Positions 46,941 to 54,938 of a stretch of DNA of 64,000 nucleotides are shown piece after piece. A program made the position numbers and the translations under genes. This DNA comes from a virus. Under the pieces are notes generated by a model that did not search any database, was not told where the DNA came from, and saw only the letters and a list, made by a program, of their open reading frames with translations. The stretch covers positions 1 through 64,000 of IMG/VR virus record IMGVR_UViG_3300050821_008584. One strand, written 5' to 3'. Position 1 is the stretch's first letter; every line of letters begins with the position of its first letter.

Positions 46941-47302
46941 TAGTTATCCTCCAAGAATCTAGGTTCCTTCGGCCGAGTGTCGATATTGGTCCACTTGTCG
47001 CGTGGGCCATAGAGCCTAGCGATATCCGCGGCATCACTTGGCTCATGCAGATCCCAAACGGGCATTTCCCCATAGTAGGCTGCGGCCCAAAAATCAAGAA
47101 TCCAACGGTCGTCGACGACTAAGAAATCGTGTCCGCCTTCGTCATGCCCAAGGAAAGCAGTAGGATTATCTTCGGCGTAATAGCCATAAATGATGCCGCC
47201 AACAATTGCGCGAGATTCGTCAGCGGCCTGTGTGCATATGAATGGTCTTGTGGCAAGGCTGGCCCAGACGTCAGCCAACCTAATCATTAGCTCACGGCTC
47301 AT
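46940..47302 (-). CDS. Hypothetical protein
   Basis: 120 residues, acidic; HDFLVVDDRWILDFWAAAYY in the middle. Resembles small uncharacterised phage proteins by composition only. Function unknown. Confidence 0.62.
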   Translation of the reverse strand: MSRELMIRLADVWASLATRPFICTQAADESRAIVGGIIYGYYAEDNPTAFLGHDEGGHDFLVVDDRWILDFWAAAYYGEMPVWDLHEPSDAADIARLYGPRDKWTNIDTRPKEPRFLEDN

Positions 47303-47326
47303 AAAAACGACGGCTCCTTCAGACGT

Positions 47327-48511
47327 TTAGATATGGCAATCAATAATCGTTAGAATCGTATCGTCTGGCAGTCCATCGATCAGAGACGCGAACTTGATAT
47401 TCCATTCGTCGTGGTCTTCCTCGTTCGAGACGACTCCCCACCAGCCCATGCTGCCTCGCTCGTACCACTGGCCATCTTTGATGACTGCAAACGTCGTCAG
47501 AGCCCCGGCGCGTGCTCGGCGCAAATACTCTTCACGCGCTACCAGAAAGTCGTCCACCTCATACCATGTTGCCGTTTCGTTTTCACGAAGCGCGACTACC
47601 GCAGGTTGCTGATTGTAGTATTTTCTAGCGGCGTCAAAATCGACGTTAGGTCTACCTTTCCCATCGACACCGTTTTGATGAAGTTTTTTTACTTCCTCCC
47701 AGGTTAGAGGACGCTGGTGTGCTCCTATGATCGACCACACTAGATCGTATTTTCTTGCTGCCTTTTCTTCTGCTTCATTGCGCATTCCCTCGATGTCTAT
47801 GTCGCATTTCCGGCACAGATCGGCGCGGTCTCTCTCAGGTGCTTTGTAATCTGAAGCTATTGCTTGGATTCCTGGTTTGCCCAGGACGCCAACGCCAACC
47901 GCTTTCAATTTGAAATAGCCGGTCCAGCGGCCACCTACCGAATACCAATCCCATTTTTTGTTTGGGTTTGTGCGATCAACAACTTTCACGACTGTGCCGC
48001 CCGAATCTACCAGCGTGTAGCCGTATTTGTGTTTGCCAACCAGGTCAGGCTGTTCGCCAAAGGGAACAACTTTATGGCCATACCAGCCTTCAACAAACTT
48101 GGCGAGTGTCTCTGCTTCGGGAGTCGGAACCTCAACTTCATTCCAGCCCTCCGGCAATTGGAAAACTTTGGCACGGTAGCCCAGGCCGTCGTTCCAATCT
48201 GTTGAAAGCCAGCGGATACCACCGCCAAAGCCAGAGCCAAACATTTTGCCGTGCTCCGCTATCTCTTCTGGCGTTGGATCGCGCCAAAACTGTGGCTTGG
48301 CATTACCTTCTTCTGTATAAGGATTGTGAAGTATTCCCTCTGGATCACGGTATCGCGTGGTGGTGTGCTCAGTGTATTGAGCGCGAGCCTCTTCGGTTTG
48401 ATCTATGTTTTGAACGTACTGGTTATCGTCGCCAGTACTCTCAAACTTATGGAATGGAGCCAACTGCCCTTCAGGATCGTCACCTATAACTAGGACCGCA
48501 TAATGACTCAT
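47327..48511 (-). CDS. Conserved phage protein of unknown function
   Basis: 394 residues. MSHYAVLVIGDDPEGQLAPF at the N-terminus and KKWDWYSVGGRWTGYFKLK in the middle are hallmarks of a conserved family found in many phages. CRKCDIDIEG suggests a metal site. C-terminal part with FAVIKDGQWYERGSMGWWG. No biochemical role known to me. It lies directly downstream of Ku with a TAATG overlap, so the two are co-translated; a shared pathway is possible. Confidence 0.8.
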   Translation of the reverse strand: MSHYAVLVIGDDPEGQLAPFHKFESTGDDNQYVQNIDQTEEARAQYTEHTTTRYRDPEGILHNPYTEEGNAKPQFWRDPTPEEIAEHGKMFGSGFGGGIRWLSTDWNDGLGYRAKVFQLPEGWNEVEVPTPEAETLAKFVEGWYGHKVVPFGEQPDLVGKHKYGYTLVDSGGTVVKVVDRTNPNKKWDWYSVGGRWTGYFKLKAVGVGVLGKPGIQAIASDYKAPERDRADLCRKCDIDIEGMRNEAEEKAARKYDLVWSIIGAHQRPLTWEEVKKLHQNGVDGKGRPNVDFDAARKYYNQQPAVVALRENETATWYEVDDFLVAREEYLRRARAGALTTFAVIKDGQWYERGSMGWWGVVSNEEDHDEWNIKFASLIDGLPDDTILTIIDCHI

Positions 48512-49368
48512 TAGGCCGCCTTGCCTTTCTTGCCCTTGGTTTTTTCAGCAACTTTCGCCGGCTCTGGCTCAGCATTCAACTTGATCGACCGACGCGGCTT
48601 GGGAGTAGCGAGTGAAGCAGACAGCGCGGCCATGAGATCTTGGGCCGGAGGAGCGACTGCAACATTGACCGCTTGCGGTGCCTGGACCGACTTGTCCAGC
48701 TTGGATTCGATCAATTGAGTTAAGCGCATGTAGTAGCCATCTTCGAATATCTCGGGATTGAATTCGGAATCGAAACTTTCGGCCAGTTGTCGTGCCAATT
48801 TCAGTTCGGACGCTGTGAACGCGACCGCTTCCAGATCTTCGAATTCAGCGAGTCTTGCAATCTCTGTCGGATACCAAATGTAATGAACGATCAGCCCATT
48901 GCCTTTGGGCCGCAAGAGAATTACGTTCTCCCTGCCTGACTTGGCTAGTTGAGCAATGGCGACACGGCCAGTATCGGTGAGCGTCTTGACGAGGAGACCG
49001 TAGGCTTTGCGGCCGACATCTTCTGGCAGTAAATAAAAGGATTCGGCCAGATAGAGTGGGTCGACGTCGGCCCACTTGACGCATTCTGTAATCTCCAACA
49101 CTTTTCCGCTGCTTGGCGTAAGCTGTTCGATCTCTTCTTTGGTAATCTGAACGATCTTCCCGTCGATTGCATAGCCCTTGTAGATTTGTTCCGGAGCCAG
49201 CATCTCTTGGCAGGCGTTGCAATACTTCGGTTCTTTGACCGGACCATTGCATTTGGTGTGATAGGTATGCAGTTCAACGCGTTTGTCCCGGGCTCCTACG
49301 TACAACCGTACCGGGATATTCAACAAGCCGAAAGACAAATGTCCCTTCCAAACGGTATGCGCTCCCAT
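48511..49368 (-). CDS. ku: Ku-family DNA end-binding protein
   Basis: 285 residues. VWKGHLSFGLLNIPVRLYVG, CNGPVKEPKYCNACQEM, IYKGYAIDGKIVQITKEEIE, DPLYLAESFYLLPED and AYGLLVKTL are typical of prokaryotic Ku, which rings broken DNA ends and recruits a ligase for end joining. The tail (about 235-285) is basic and disordered and contains KPRRSIKL, the motif shared with other proteins here. Start at 49368 behind GGGAGAATCGAA. A WGR-ligase is at 39013. Ku is known in a few phages (for example mycobacteriophages Omega and Corndog), where it acts on genome ends. Confidence 0.93.
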   Translation of the reverse strand: MGAHTVWKGHLSFGLLNIPVRLYVGARDKRVELHTYHTKCNGPVKEPKYCNACQEMLAPEQIYKGYAIDGKIVQITKEEIEQLTPSSGKVLEITECVKWADVDPLYLAESFYLLPEDVGRKAYGLLVKTLTDTGRVAIAQLAKSGRENVILLRPKGNGLIVHYIWYPTEIARLAEFEDLEAVAFTASELKLARQLAESFDSEFNPEIFEDGYYMRLTQLIESKLDKSVQAPQAVNVAVAPPAQDLMAALSASLATPKPRRSIKLNAEPEPAKVAEKTKGKKGKAA

Positions 49369-49390
49369 TTCGATTCTCCCTTTTGCGAAC

Positions 49391-49771
49391 TTAGCGGCGT
49401 CGCGGTACCTGTTCCTGCTCGACATCTTCTAACTTCACAGCCTTGCTAAAAAATAGGTGAGCCTTACTGGCCGACCAATTTGCCCGATGAGCCAGAAATG
49501 TGGTGATTACGTGATTGACCGCATCCTGCCATCGCACAAATTTGCCAATCACGCGATGATTAAATCGTGCCCCCAACTGAAGGAGTGCCAGCCACTCCAT
49601 TCTGTGTTTGACATATCCGATTCGATAGCCATCCAGATAAATGTCCCACATCGTATTCGACTCGTTGTACAAAGCAACCAATTCACTGCCATCCACCAGT
49701 GTCTTAAAACGCCGCGGGGCCGGTTGGCCCGGCCCCACTTTTACTTTGGCAAATGGCTCCGGCTTTCTCAT
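49391..49771 (-). CDS. Hypothetical protein
   Basis: 126 residues, first gene behind the promoter at 49788 and immediately upstream of ku. Basic N-terminus (MRKPEPFAKVKVGPGQPAPR), an alpha/beta core with LYNESNTMWDIYLDGYRIGY, and an end reading EQVPRRR. The last residues resemble but do not complete the PRRxI tail. Function unknown; possibly a partner of Ku from position. Confidence 0.65.
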   Translation of the reverse strand: MRKPEPFAKVKVGPGQPAPRRFKTLVDGSELVALYNESNTMWDIYLDGYRIGYVKHRMEWLALLQLGARFNHRVIGKFVRWQDAVNHVITTFLAHRANWSASKAHLFFSKAVKLEDVEQEQVPRRR

Positions 49772-49787
49772 GGCTCTACACTCTCTT

Positions 49788-49816
49788 ATTGTATGTTACT
49801 TGCTACGATCTGTCAA
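49788..49816 (-). promoter_or_regulatory. Sigma70-type promoter for the ku operon
   Basis: Minus strand TTGACA (49811-49816), a 17-base spacer starting GATCGTAGC and TACAAT (49788-49793). It overlaps the last codons of the gene at 49803. Confidence 0.85.
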
Positions 49817-50885
49817 ATGTAATGATCCGTCGCGGTTTCAAAACAACCATCGTGTCTAGGGCGGCTTTGATGTTTTCAAAACCTTGCCTTACATGTGCCC
49901 GCAGTTCGTCGTTGGTTCGCAAAGACTCGGCGTCGTTGCCGGTGAGCAACTGTTTTGCCCGATCGACAAGAACCTTCATTTGAAGATCGTTGCCGATATT
50001 GCGTGGCTCGAAGTTTTCCAAAAACTGCTGGAACTTCGTGACAGAGCCTTCTTTGAACATTTTGAGCCGGCCTTCTTCGTTGGGCGCAAGCCTATCTGCC
50101 AAGTGATTGACGAACTCCGACATGTGGCTGCGAAGCATCTGTCTGTGAACTTGGGCGAGATCTGCCCAATCTTGCTGCGCTTTTCGGCGTTCCTCTTCGT
50201 AGATTTCCTTTGATACACCGGCCAAGTTCGGTGCGCTATCCACGTAAAGGAACCGCCACGACACTTGAAAGGCAGCCATCAGTTGTTCTCTGGTCATGTA
50301 GTCGGCCTCGTTATATTGGGGACCGAGCCTCTTTTGAGATTCTGCTTTGATGGCTTCGTAGCGTTTGCCGAGCGATTTGATGAATGGTTGAACGGTCGCA
50401 GTGCCTTCCTTGAGTTTGGCGTCCACTTGCATCACGAATGCGGTCGGCATGATGTATACGCCGCGCTTAATGTACGACGGCAAAGCCAAGTTCTCAACGT
50501 ACCGGCGCATCTCACCGTAGCTGGACGTGATCTTGTCTAGTTCTTCCGCTTCGATCAGCCGCTTCGTCAGGTGTAACCACGCCTTGTCCACTTCGCTTTC
50601 TTTGGCTGCGGCGCGCTTGTCACTTGACTTGACTTCTATGTTGTCAGTGTCCACCTTGCGGCGATTGCCGATGCCATGGAAAGTGAGGACCATAACGCAG
50701 GTGCGCGCCATGATCTGATCGGGCGAAACAAGTTCCGGATTCGTCGGCAATTTGATCGCCGGCAATGGTTGCAGTTTAATTGTCTTTTTTGGCGGCAGTG
50801 GCGGATTGCTGCGGTTCCTCTTGCGAGTCTCCCAAGCCTTCTGTGCTGCTGACTTCTGGATTGCACTACGTTGTGCTGATCTCAT
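49803..50885 (-). CDS. Large hypothetical protein with PRRIITF tail
   Basis: 360 residues. Basic Ser/Lys/Arg/Pro-rich N-terminus, then an alpha-helical body (KAWLHLTKRLIEAEELDKIT, EEERRKAQQDWADLAQVHRQ). It ends VLKPRRIITFDRS, the best copy of the shared C-terminal motif. The overall organisation recalls DUF3150-like proteins that neighbour AAA+ ATPases in phages, but I cannot confirm that family. Start at 50885 behind GGGAGAATCAAAA. Last gene of the cluster with DUF1257, SWIM and AAA+ proteins. Confidence 0.75.
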   Translation of the reverse strand: MRSAQRSAIQKSAAQKAWETRKRNRSNPPLPPKKTIKLQPLPAIKLPTNPELVSPDQIMARTCVMVLTFHGIGNRRKVDTDNIEVKSSDKRAAAKESEVDKAWLHLTKRLIEAEELDKITSSYGEMRRYVENLALPSYIKRGVYIMPTAFVMQVDAKLKEGTATVQPFIKSLGKRYEAIKAESQKRLGPQYNEADYMTREQLMAAFQVSWRFLYVDSAPNLAGVSKEIYEEERRKAQQDWADLAQVHRQMLRSHMSEFVNHLADRLAPNEEGRLKMFKEGSVTKFQQFLENFEPRNIGNDLQMKVLVDRAKQLLTGNDAESLRTNDELRAHVRQGFENIKAALDTMVVLKPRRIITFDRS

Positions 50886-50982
50886 TTTTGATTCTCCCTT
50901 TTGCTTCAAATCGGCGGACACTACCTTGGGGCCTGGGCTTCAGATCGGATTTGGTTGTGTCCGCCGTTTCGCTCACGCGAAA

Positions 50983-51255
50983 TCATGTAAACAACTTGGC
51001 TAACAACCACTTATGTTCGGCAGCTAGCGCTGCCGATCTAGTGGTGAAAGGTCCTAATATCGGGTTATCGACGTTCAAGTTGAATCGCTTGACCGCTGGC
51101 GACATGTCTGCAATCCATCGGCCGGATGGCGTGGGCTCAACGAAGCTAGCCCGCTTGATAGTCATTTGGCTGTCAGGGAATAGATCGGCCAAGATGTCAT
51201 CGTAGAGTGCAAAGATCTTTCCATTCGGAGCGATGCGCATACGATACGTAGTCAT
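50983..51255 (-). CDS. Small conserved-looking protein
   Basis: 90 residues. MTTYRMRIAPNGKIFALYDD and PILGPFTTRSAALAAEHKWL. The C-terminal LGPFxxRxxAxxAExxWL pattern looks like a short recurring phage module. The ATG overlaps the stop of the HNH remnant (ATGA). Function unknown. Confidence 0.65.
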   Translation of the reverse strand: MTTYRMRIAPNGKIFALYDDILADLFPDSQMTIKRASFVEPTPSGRWIADMSPAVKRFNLNVDNPILGPFTTRSAALAAEHKWLLAKLFT

Positions 51256-51563
51256 GGGTTATAAACCCTCCCGCTTTCTCCTCGCTTTATTCTGCCGACT
51301 TGGTGACGACTGATTCCGTATTCTTTGGCTATGGCTGTGTGAGATTTTGTCGATTTTCTAATTGCGTCCCACTTCTCTGGAGTTAATTTAATGTTGCCGT
51401 TCCTGGCCCGCCCGCGTACTACACAATCATGTATATTTTCCTTCTGAGTACCTTCAATAAGGTGCTCAGGCTGAATGCACAATGGCGTATCGCAGGTATG
51501 GCCAACAGCCGTTAGGTAACCTTGGATGAGTTCGTCGCAGCGTTTTGGTCTAAGGTCAACAAA
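51252..51563 (-). pseudogene. HNH endonuclease remnant lacking its N-terminus
   Basis: About 103 codons open after a TAG at 51564-51566, with no ATG. RCDELIQGYLTAVGHTCDTP, LCIQPEHLIEGTQKENIHDC and VVRGRARNG are the second half of an HNH homing endonuclease. The rest (KLTPEKWDAIRKSTKSHTAI and GISRHQVGRIKRG) is its usual DNA-binding helix-turn-helix. The N-terminal part with the first zinc ligands is missing. It is either a decayed homing gene or one needing amber read-through; the only possible N-terminus upstream is very short. Confidence 0.65.
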
Positions 51564-51590
51564 CTAATACTGGCTTAGTAGGCATCCGCG

Positions 51591-51785
51591 TCAGGCCCTA
51601 TTCTTAATCTGAACCTCTGTTTCTTTTTCATACATTTCGCTTGTGTTTTCACTGCTCACCACCTTTCCAAGGCCTTCTTCAAAAGTCTTTGTGAGTTCCT
51701 TGCATGATCTTCCCTTCACGCCCTTGACGCTGATAGTCGCGTTGCCTTCGGGCGAAACGCGGATTCGTACGATTTCCTCTGCCAT
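51591..51785 (-). CDS. DUF2997-family protein
   Basis: 64 residues. IVRIRVSPEGNATISVKGVK followed by GRSCKELTKTFEEGLGKV matches DUF2997, a small protein usually encoded next to DUF1257/Ycf35 and Ycf46-like AAA+ genes, exactly as here. Molecular role unknown. AAGGAGATCAC before the ATG. Confidence 0.82.
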   Translation of the reverse strand: MAEEIVRIRVSPEGNATISVKGVKGRSCKELTKTFEEGLGKVVSSENTSEMYEKETEVQIKNRA

Positions 51786-51794
51786 GTGATCTCC

Positions 51795-52178
51795 TTATTT
51801 GAGATTTATTATTCGTCGTGGCCGTAGAACGTATTCTTCTCGTTCCTTTCGTGCCTCATTTCGAGAGACGATCTGTTGTTCAGTTCGAATCAGACCGTCG
51901 AGCTGATTTAGATATTCACTATTTGCGTACGCAGGACTCTGAGGAACCGTCGTTATGTGATCGCATACTGGATCGCCAACTATTCGACGACCGTTCACCT
52001 GTCCGTTCGGACAATTGCAAATCCACATGTGATCGGCAGTGCGCAAAACACGAAACGCTGCTCCACCGCTACAAAGCGTCCATCCTATCTGCCCATCGGC
52101 ATCTACATAGATAGGAATGCGTCTCCCGCGGATATCGCGGCGTTCGCCGAACTCAAGCGGAGAAATTGTGTAGACCAA
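51795..52178 (-). CDS. SWIM-type zinc protein with PRRIINL tail
   Basis: 127 residues, TTG start behind GAGGTGACTTAAG. HMWICNCPNGQVNGRRIVGD then PVCDHIT gives CxC...CxH, a SWIM-like zinc site. The C-terminus is a charged helix followed by LRPRRIINLK. One of three tandem SWIM/PRRxI genes around the DUF1257 gene, probably paralogues. They may recruit partners to DNA or to the AAA+ protein; this is inference. Confidence 0.75.
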   Translation of the reverse strand: MVYTISPLEFGERRDIRGRRIPIYVDADGQIGWTLCSGGAAFRVLRTADHMWICNCPNGQVNGRRIVGDPVCDHITTVPQSPAYANSEYLNQLDGLIRTEQQIVSRNEARKEREEYVLRPRRIINLK

Positions 52179-52196
52179 CTTAAGTCACCTCGCAAC

Positions 52197-52601
52197 TTAT
52201 GTTCGTCGCGTGGCTATGACGTCGATAAAGCCTTGCGCGTCGACCGTTGTTCGAACCTTGAAGCCTTTCTTCTTCCATTGCTTCTTGGAATAGGCGACGG
52301 TGTATGCTTGCTTCAGTTTGTTAGCGTTTGGACCAACAAGTTCTTCGAGCCCGTAACCGCCACCATAAAAATCGGTTTGCAATCTGTGGCGACCAGGCCT
52401 GCCTGTCTCGGAGACCCCTATTTCAAACGCACGGCTGTTATTTGCTACGCGAATTGCATGATCGCAGCGACCTTGCTGGCCACCAAACTGCTTGAACGTT
52501 TTTTGGCCGCGCAGGAATTCCAGCCCAGGGATGCTTTTTACGGCATCCTCTAGGCAGTTGATGTCCGTGACTTCTAATTCTATGTCCGAGGTGTGACTCG
52601 T
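52197..52601 (-). CDS. DUF1257 (Ycf35-like) protein with apparent ACG start
   Basis: 134 residues. SHTSDIELEVTDINCLEDAV, a Gly/Gln-rich middle (FLRGQKTFKQFGGQQGRCDH), YGLEELVGPNANKLKQAYTV and GFKVRTTVDAQGFIDVIA match DUF1257, the bacterial relative of chloroplast Ycf35. Family members begin MSHFT; here the equivalent codon is ACG (52599-52601), seven bases after GAGAGGG, and no ATG/GTG/TTG fits. The ATG at 52621 is out of frame. Forms a cluster with DUF2997 and a Ycf46-like ATPase. Confidence 0.78.
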   Translation of the reverse strand, partial: TSHTSDIELEVTDINCLEDAVKSIPGLEFLRGQKTFKQFGGQQGRCDHAIRVANNSRAFEIGVSETGRPGRHRLQTDFYGGGYGLEELVGPNANKLKQAYTVAYSKKQWKKKGFKVRTTVDAQGFIDVIATRRT

Positions 52602-52617
52602 ATAGCTACCCTCTCTT

Positions 52618-52998
52618 TCATTTGTCGAATGTGATTTTTCTTCTTGGCCGTAATTCCGCCATCGGTGTGTCGTCTTTTTCACGTCTGATCTTCATTTCCT
52701 CGTCATACTGTTTCTTTACTTCCGCGCTGTGCTTAGCTTCCGCTGTGAGTTGTTCTCTCCTGCCTTCTCCTTTCCGGTGATGCACAAACGCCTCCGCAAT
52801 GTGTTCACACGCCGGCTTTATCCAAGGATGACCTGGACCGAACTTTGCGGTCGGTGTCCAGATTTTTGGTGGATCGCCTGAGCAATCGCATTGCCAAGTA
52901 CCATCTTGGTTAGCGCGAACTAAATTGGCTGGGCCACGAAGAGTTACAATACCAAATTCAATCGTGCCGTTCGGATACCTCCACGCTTTTGTAATCAT
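52618..52998 (-). CDS. SWIM-type zinc protein with PRRKITF tail
   Basis: 126 residues. TWQCDCSGDPPKIWTPTAKF with a later ACEHIAEAFVHH forms the CxCx(n)CxH SWIM signature with a 25-residue insert. A basic helical region follows and the protein ends AELRPRRKITFDK. Two codons separate it from the preceding SWIM gene. Role as for the other SWIM proteins. Confidence 0.75.
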   Translation of the reverse strand: MITKAWRYPNGTIEFGIVTLRGPANLVRANQDGTWQCDCSGDPPKIWTPTAKFGPGHPWIKPACEHIAEAFVHHRKGEGRREQLTAEAKHSAEVKKQYDEEMKIRREKDDTPMAELRPRRKITFDK

Positions 52999-53004
52999 TT
53001 TTGG

Positions 53005-53301
53005 TCAACCCAATTGAATGACACGACGAGTTTGCAAAACAAACACGGGATGCGATGTAGGCTCAGGTGGCCGTATCATCTGTCGCCGTGCCTGTTCCTG
53101 CATCTGCGTGATCGGCATTGCCTGATGTGGTTCTTCGGCCTTGACGCCAAGGATATGTTTACAATCCAGTTTTGGGGCTTTGCAAAACTTCCACCGTGGA
53201 CATGCGCAGGCCCATGTGCCGTCTAAGTACTCGGTCACCTTATAAACATCATCACCTGTATGGCTCCGAACTTCCCATTGATGAAGGAACGCGCGCGCCA
53301 T
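53005..53301 (-). CDS. SWIM-type zinc protein with TRRVIQL tail
   Basis: 98 residues. YLDGTWACACPRWKFCKAPK followed by LDCKHILGV is a compact SWIM site. It ends VFVLQTRRVIQLG, a variant of the tail motif. Start overlaps the AAA+ stop (TAATG). Confidence 0.75.
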   Translation of the reverse strand: MARAFLHQWEVRSHTGDDVYKVTEYLDGTWACACPRWKFCKAPKLDCKHILGVKAEEPHQAMPITQMQEQARRQMIRPPEPTSHPVFVLQTRRVIQLG

Positions 53302-54887
53302 TAATTCACCTGCTCTTTTTTGCCGCCGTTACCAGGTTCAGGCATGATCTTGCGTCTCGGCTTGGCTGGAATGACTCCGATCGCTACAACCATATCTGGT
53401 ACTGGCTCAGGTTCGATACCTTCCGGCGCATGATATAGACCGGAGTAGGTGGCAGAAATAAAGTTTCCATCTGCCTGTCGTCTAAGATCCTTGATCTTAT
53501 CCGCAGAGGAAACGGAAATGGGCACGATATACTTGGCCGCGTCCACTAGCGGACATGCCAAGACATGCGCGTTATAGCAGCAATTGCGGATTTCTGCAGC
53601 GGTCCAGCCTAAATCGTCTGGCCGCGGTCCCTCTATCTTGTATTTCTCCTGGTAGATTTTCCAAGCCGCCTCTTTTTCCGGTTTGGTCGGCAGATCGAAA
53701 AAGAACGTGCCAGATCTAAACCTGCGTCGCATCTCCGGCGGCAACGAATCGAATCTATTACACGTACAGATGTAGTACACCTGATCCTGACTTACGGCAT
53801 GGACCACCTTCAGGGCATTGCGAATGTTCTCGCCCGATTGGCCGACGTGCGAAGCTTTCATGCCGGCCAGATCGAAGAAGATCAACGGGACCCCCCACTC
53901 ATTGGCAATCGCTTTAGCAAGTAATGTTTTGCCGGCTCCAGCGACGCCGAGGAACGCACTCCCTTCTGCTTCGGTTTCTTCCATGTCTGTCAGAAGAGTG
54001 CCAACCATTTCGGTTGTGGTATCTCCGGTGCCGATCGCGCCAAAATTGGACATATGCTTGTCGATCTCGTCAATGAATACGATGGTGCGACGCCGCAAAG
54101 GCCCCATGCCGCGACGGCGATGAAATTCCTTGGCGTTATCGAGCCCGACAACGCTCTTGAAGTCATCCTTGCCGCGCCAGATGCTCAGGCCAGGCGTCAT
54201 TTCGATTTGCTGGCGTTTGCGTTCCCATAAGCTTTCAATATCAAGGCCCTTTTCGGTGATGCTCATGGCCGTAACCTGCTCTGCGGGAAAAGCTGCGAGG
54301 CCGGAGAGTGCTTCGACGGCACGTTCAAGGATTTCCTGTTTCGGCGATGGAAGATTTCCTGCCAAATACATTTCGCCCACAATAGCTGCCAGGCCAGCCG
54401 CGTCCGGAAGTGGTTCGTCCAGAATCAATACATCTTGCGCCAGCTGCGGAGGCAAAGTGATGGACGGGCAAAGCAGGACCAAAGTCTTATTTTCCTGTTT
54501 GAGTTTATCGCGAAGGTTCCAAACCGCCTGTATGACGCGATGATCGTTAAAGAAGAGATTCAGGTTGTATGCAAAGATTATAGTGCCTCTCGGGGTTGCT
54601 TCCTTCGCAGCTATCTTCACAAGGAAAGCCAAAGGATCTTCCAGACGATCTTCATCGTTATCACGGTCACGGTTTGGTTTTACCAGTTGCCGGACGACGT
54701 TTTTACCGTCCGGTTCGTTGACGCCCACTATGCCTGAGACGGAATCCCACAGGATCATGGCCGCAACCTGAGCCTTATCTCTGGCGATATCGGCGACCGT
54801 TGCGGCAGGATCCGCCGTGCGAATTGCAATGAGCGGGGTACTAACTCTACGAGCAGCACGAAAACGCTCTAAAAACGAAGTTTGCAT
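53301..54887 (-). CDS. Ycf46-like AAA+ ATPase with Walker B before Walker A
   Basis: 528 residues. The N-terminal 220 residues (ATVADIARDKAQVAAMILWD, VLLCPSITLPPQL) follow the Ycf46 pattern, as does KRQQIEMTPGLSIW and VVGLDNAKEF. Then the order is unusual: Walker B TIVFIDEIDK (268-277) comes first, Walker A GVAGAGKT (314-321) second, and sensor 1 CTCNRFD (374-380) and arginine finger RRRFR (387-391) last. In ordinary AAA+ proteins Walker A comes first; two blocks appear exchanged. Near the end AKPRRKIMPEP carries the shared motif. Leader GGGAGAATCAAAA before the ATG. Likely remodels a complex with the DUF1257, DUF2997 and SWIM neighbours. Confidence 0.85.
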   Translation of the reverse strand: MQTSFLERFRAARRVSTPLIAIRTADPAATVADIARDKAQVAAMILWDSVSGIVGVNEPDGKNVVRQLVKPNRDRDNDEDRLEDPLAFLVKIAAKEATPRGTIIFAYNLNLFFNDHRVIQAVWNLRDKLKQENKTLVLLCPSITLPPQLAQDVLILDEPLPDAAGLAAIVGEMYLAGNLPSPKQEILERAVEALSGLAAFPAEQVTAMSITEKGLDIESLWERKRQQIEMTPGLSIWRGKDDFKSVVGLDNAKEFHRRRGMGPLRRRTIVFIDEIDKHMSNFGAIGTGDTTTEMVGTLLTDMEETEAEGSAFLGVAGAGKTLLAKAIANEWGVPLIFFDLAGMKASHVGQSGENIRNALKVVHAVSQDQVYYICTCNRFDSLPPEMRRRFRSGTFFFDLPTKPEKEAAWKIYQEKYKIEGPRPDDLGWTAAEIRNCCYNAHVLACPLVDAAKYIVPISVSSADKIKDLRRQADGNFISATYSGLYHAPEGIEPEPVPDMVVAIGVIPAKPRRKIMPEPGNGGKKEQVN

Positions 54888-54938
54888 TTTTGATTCTCCC
54901 TTTTGGTTTTGCGATTTATTTGCGGCTAATCGCTGCCG

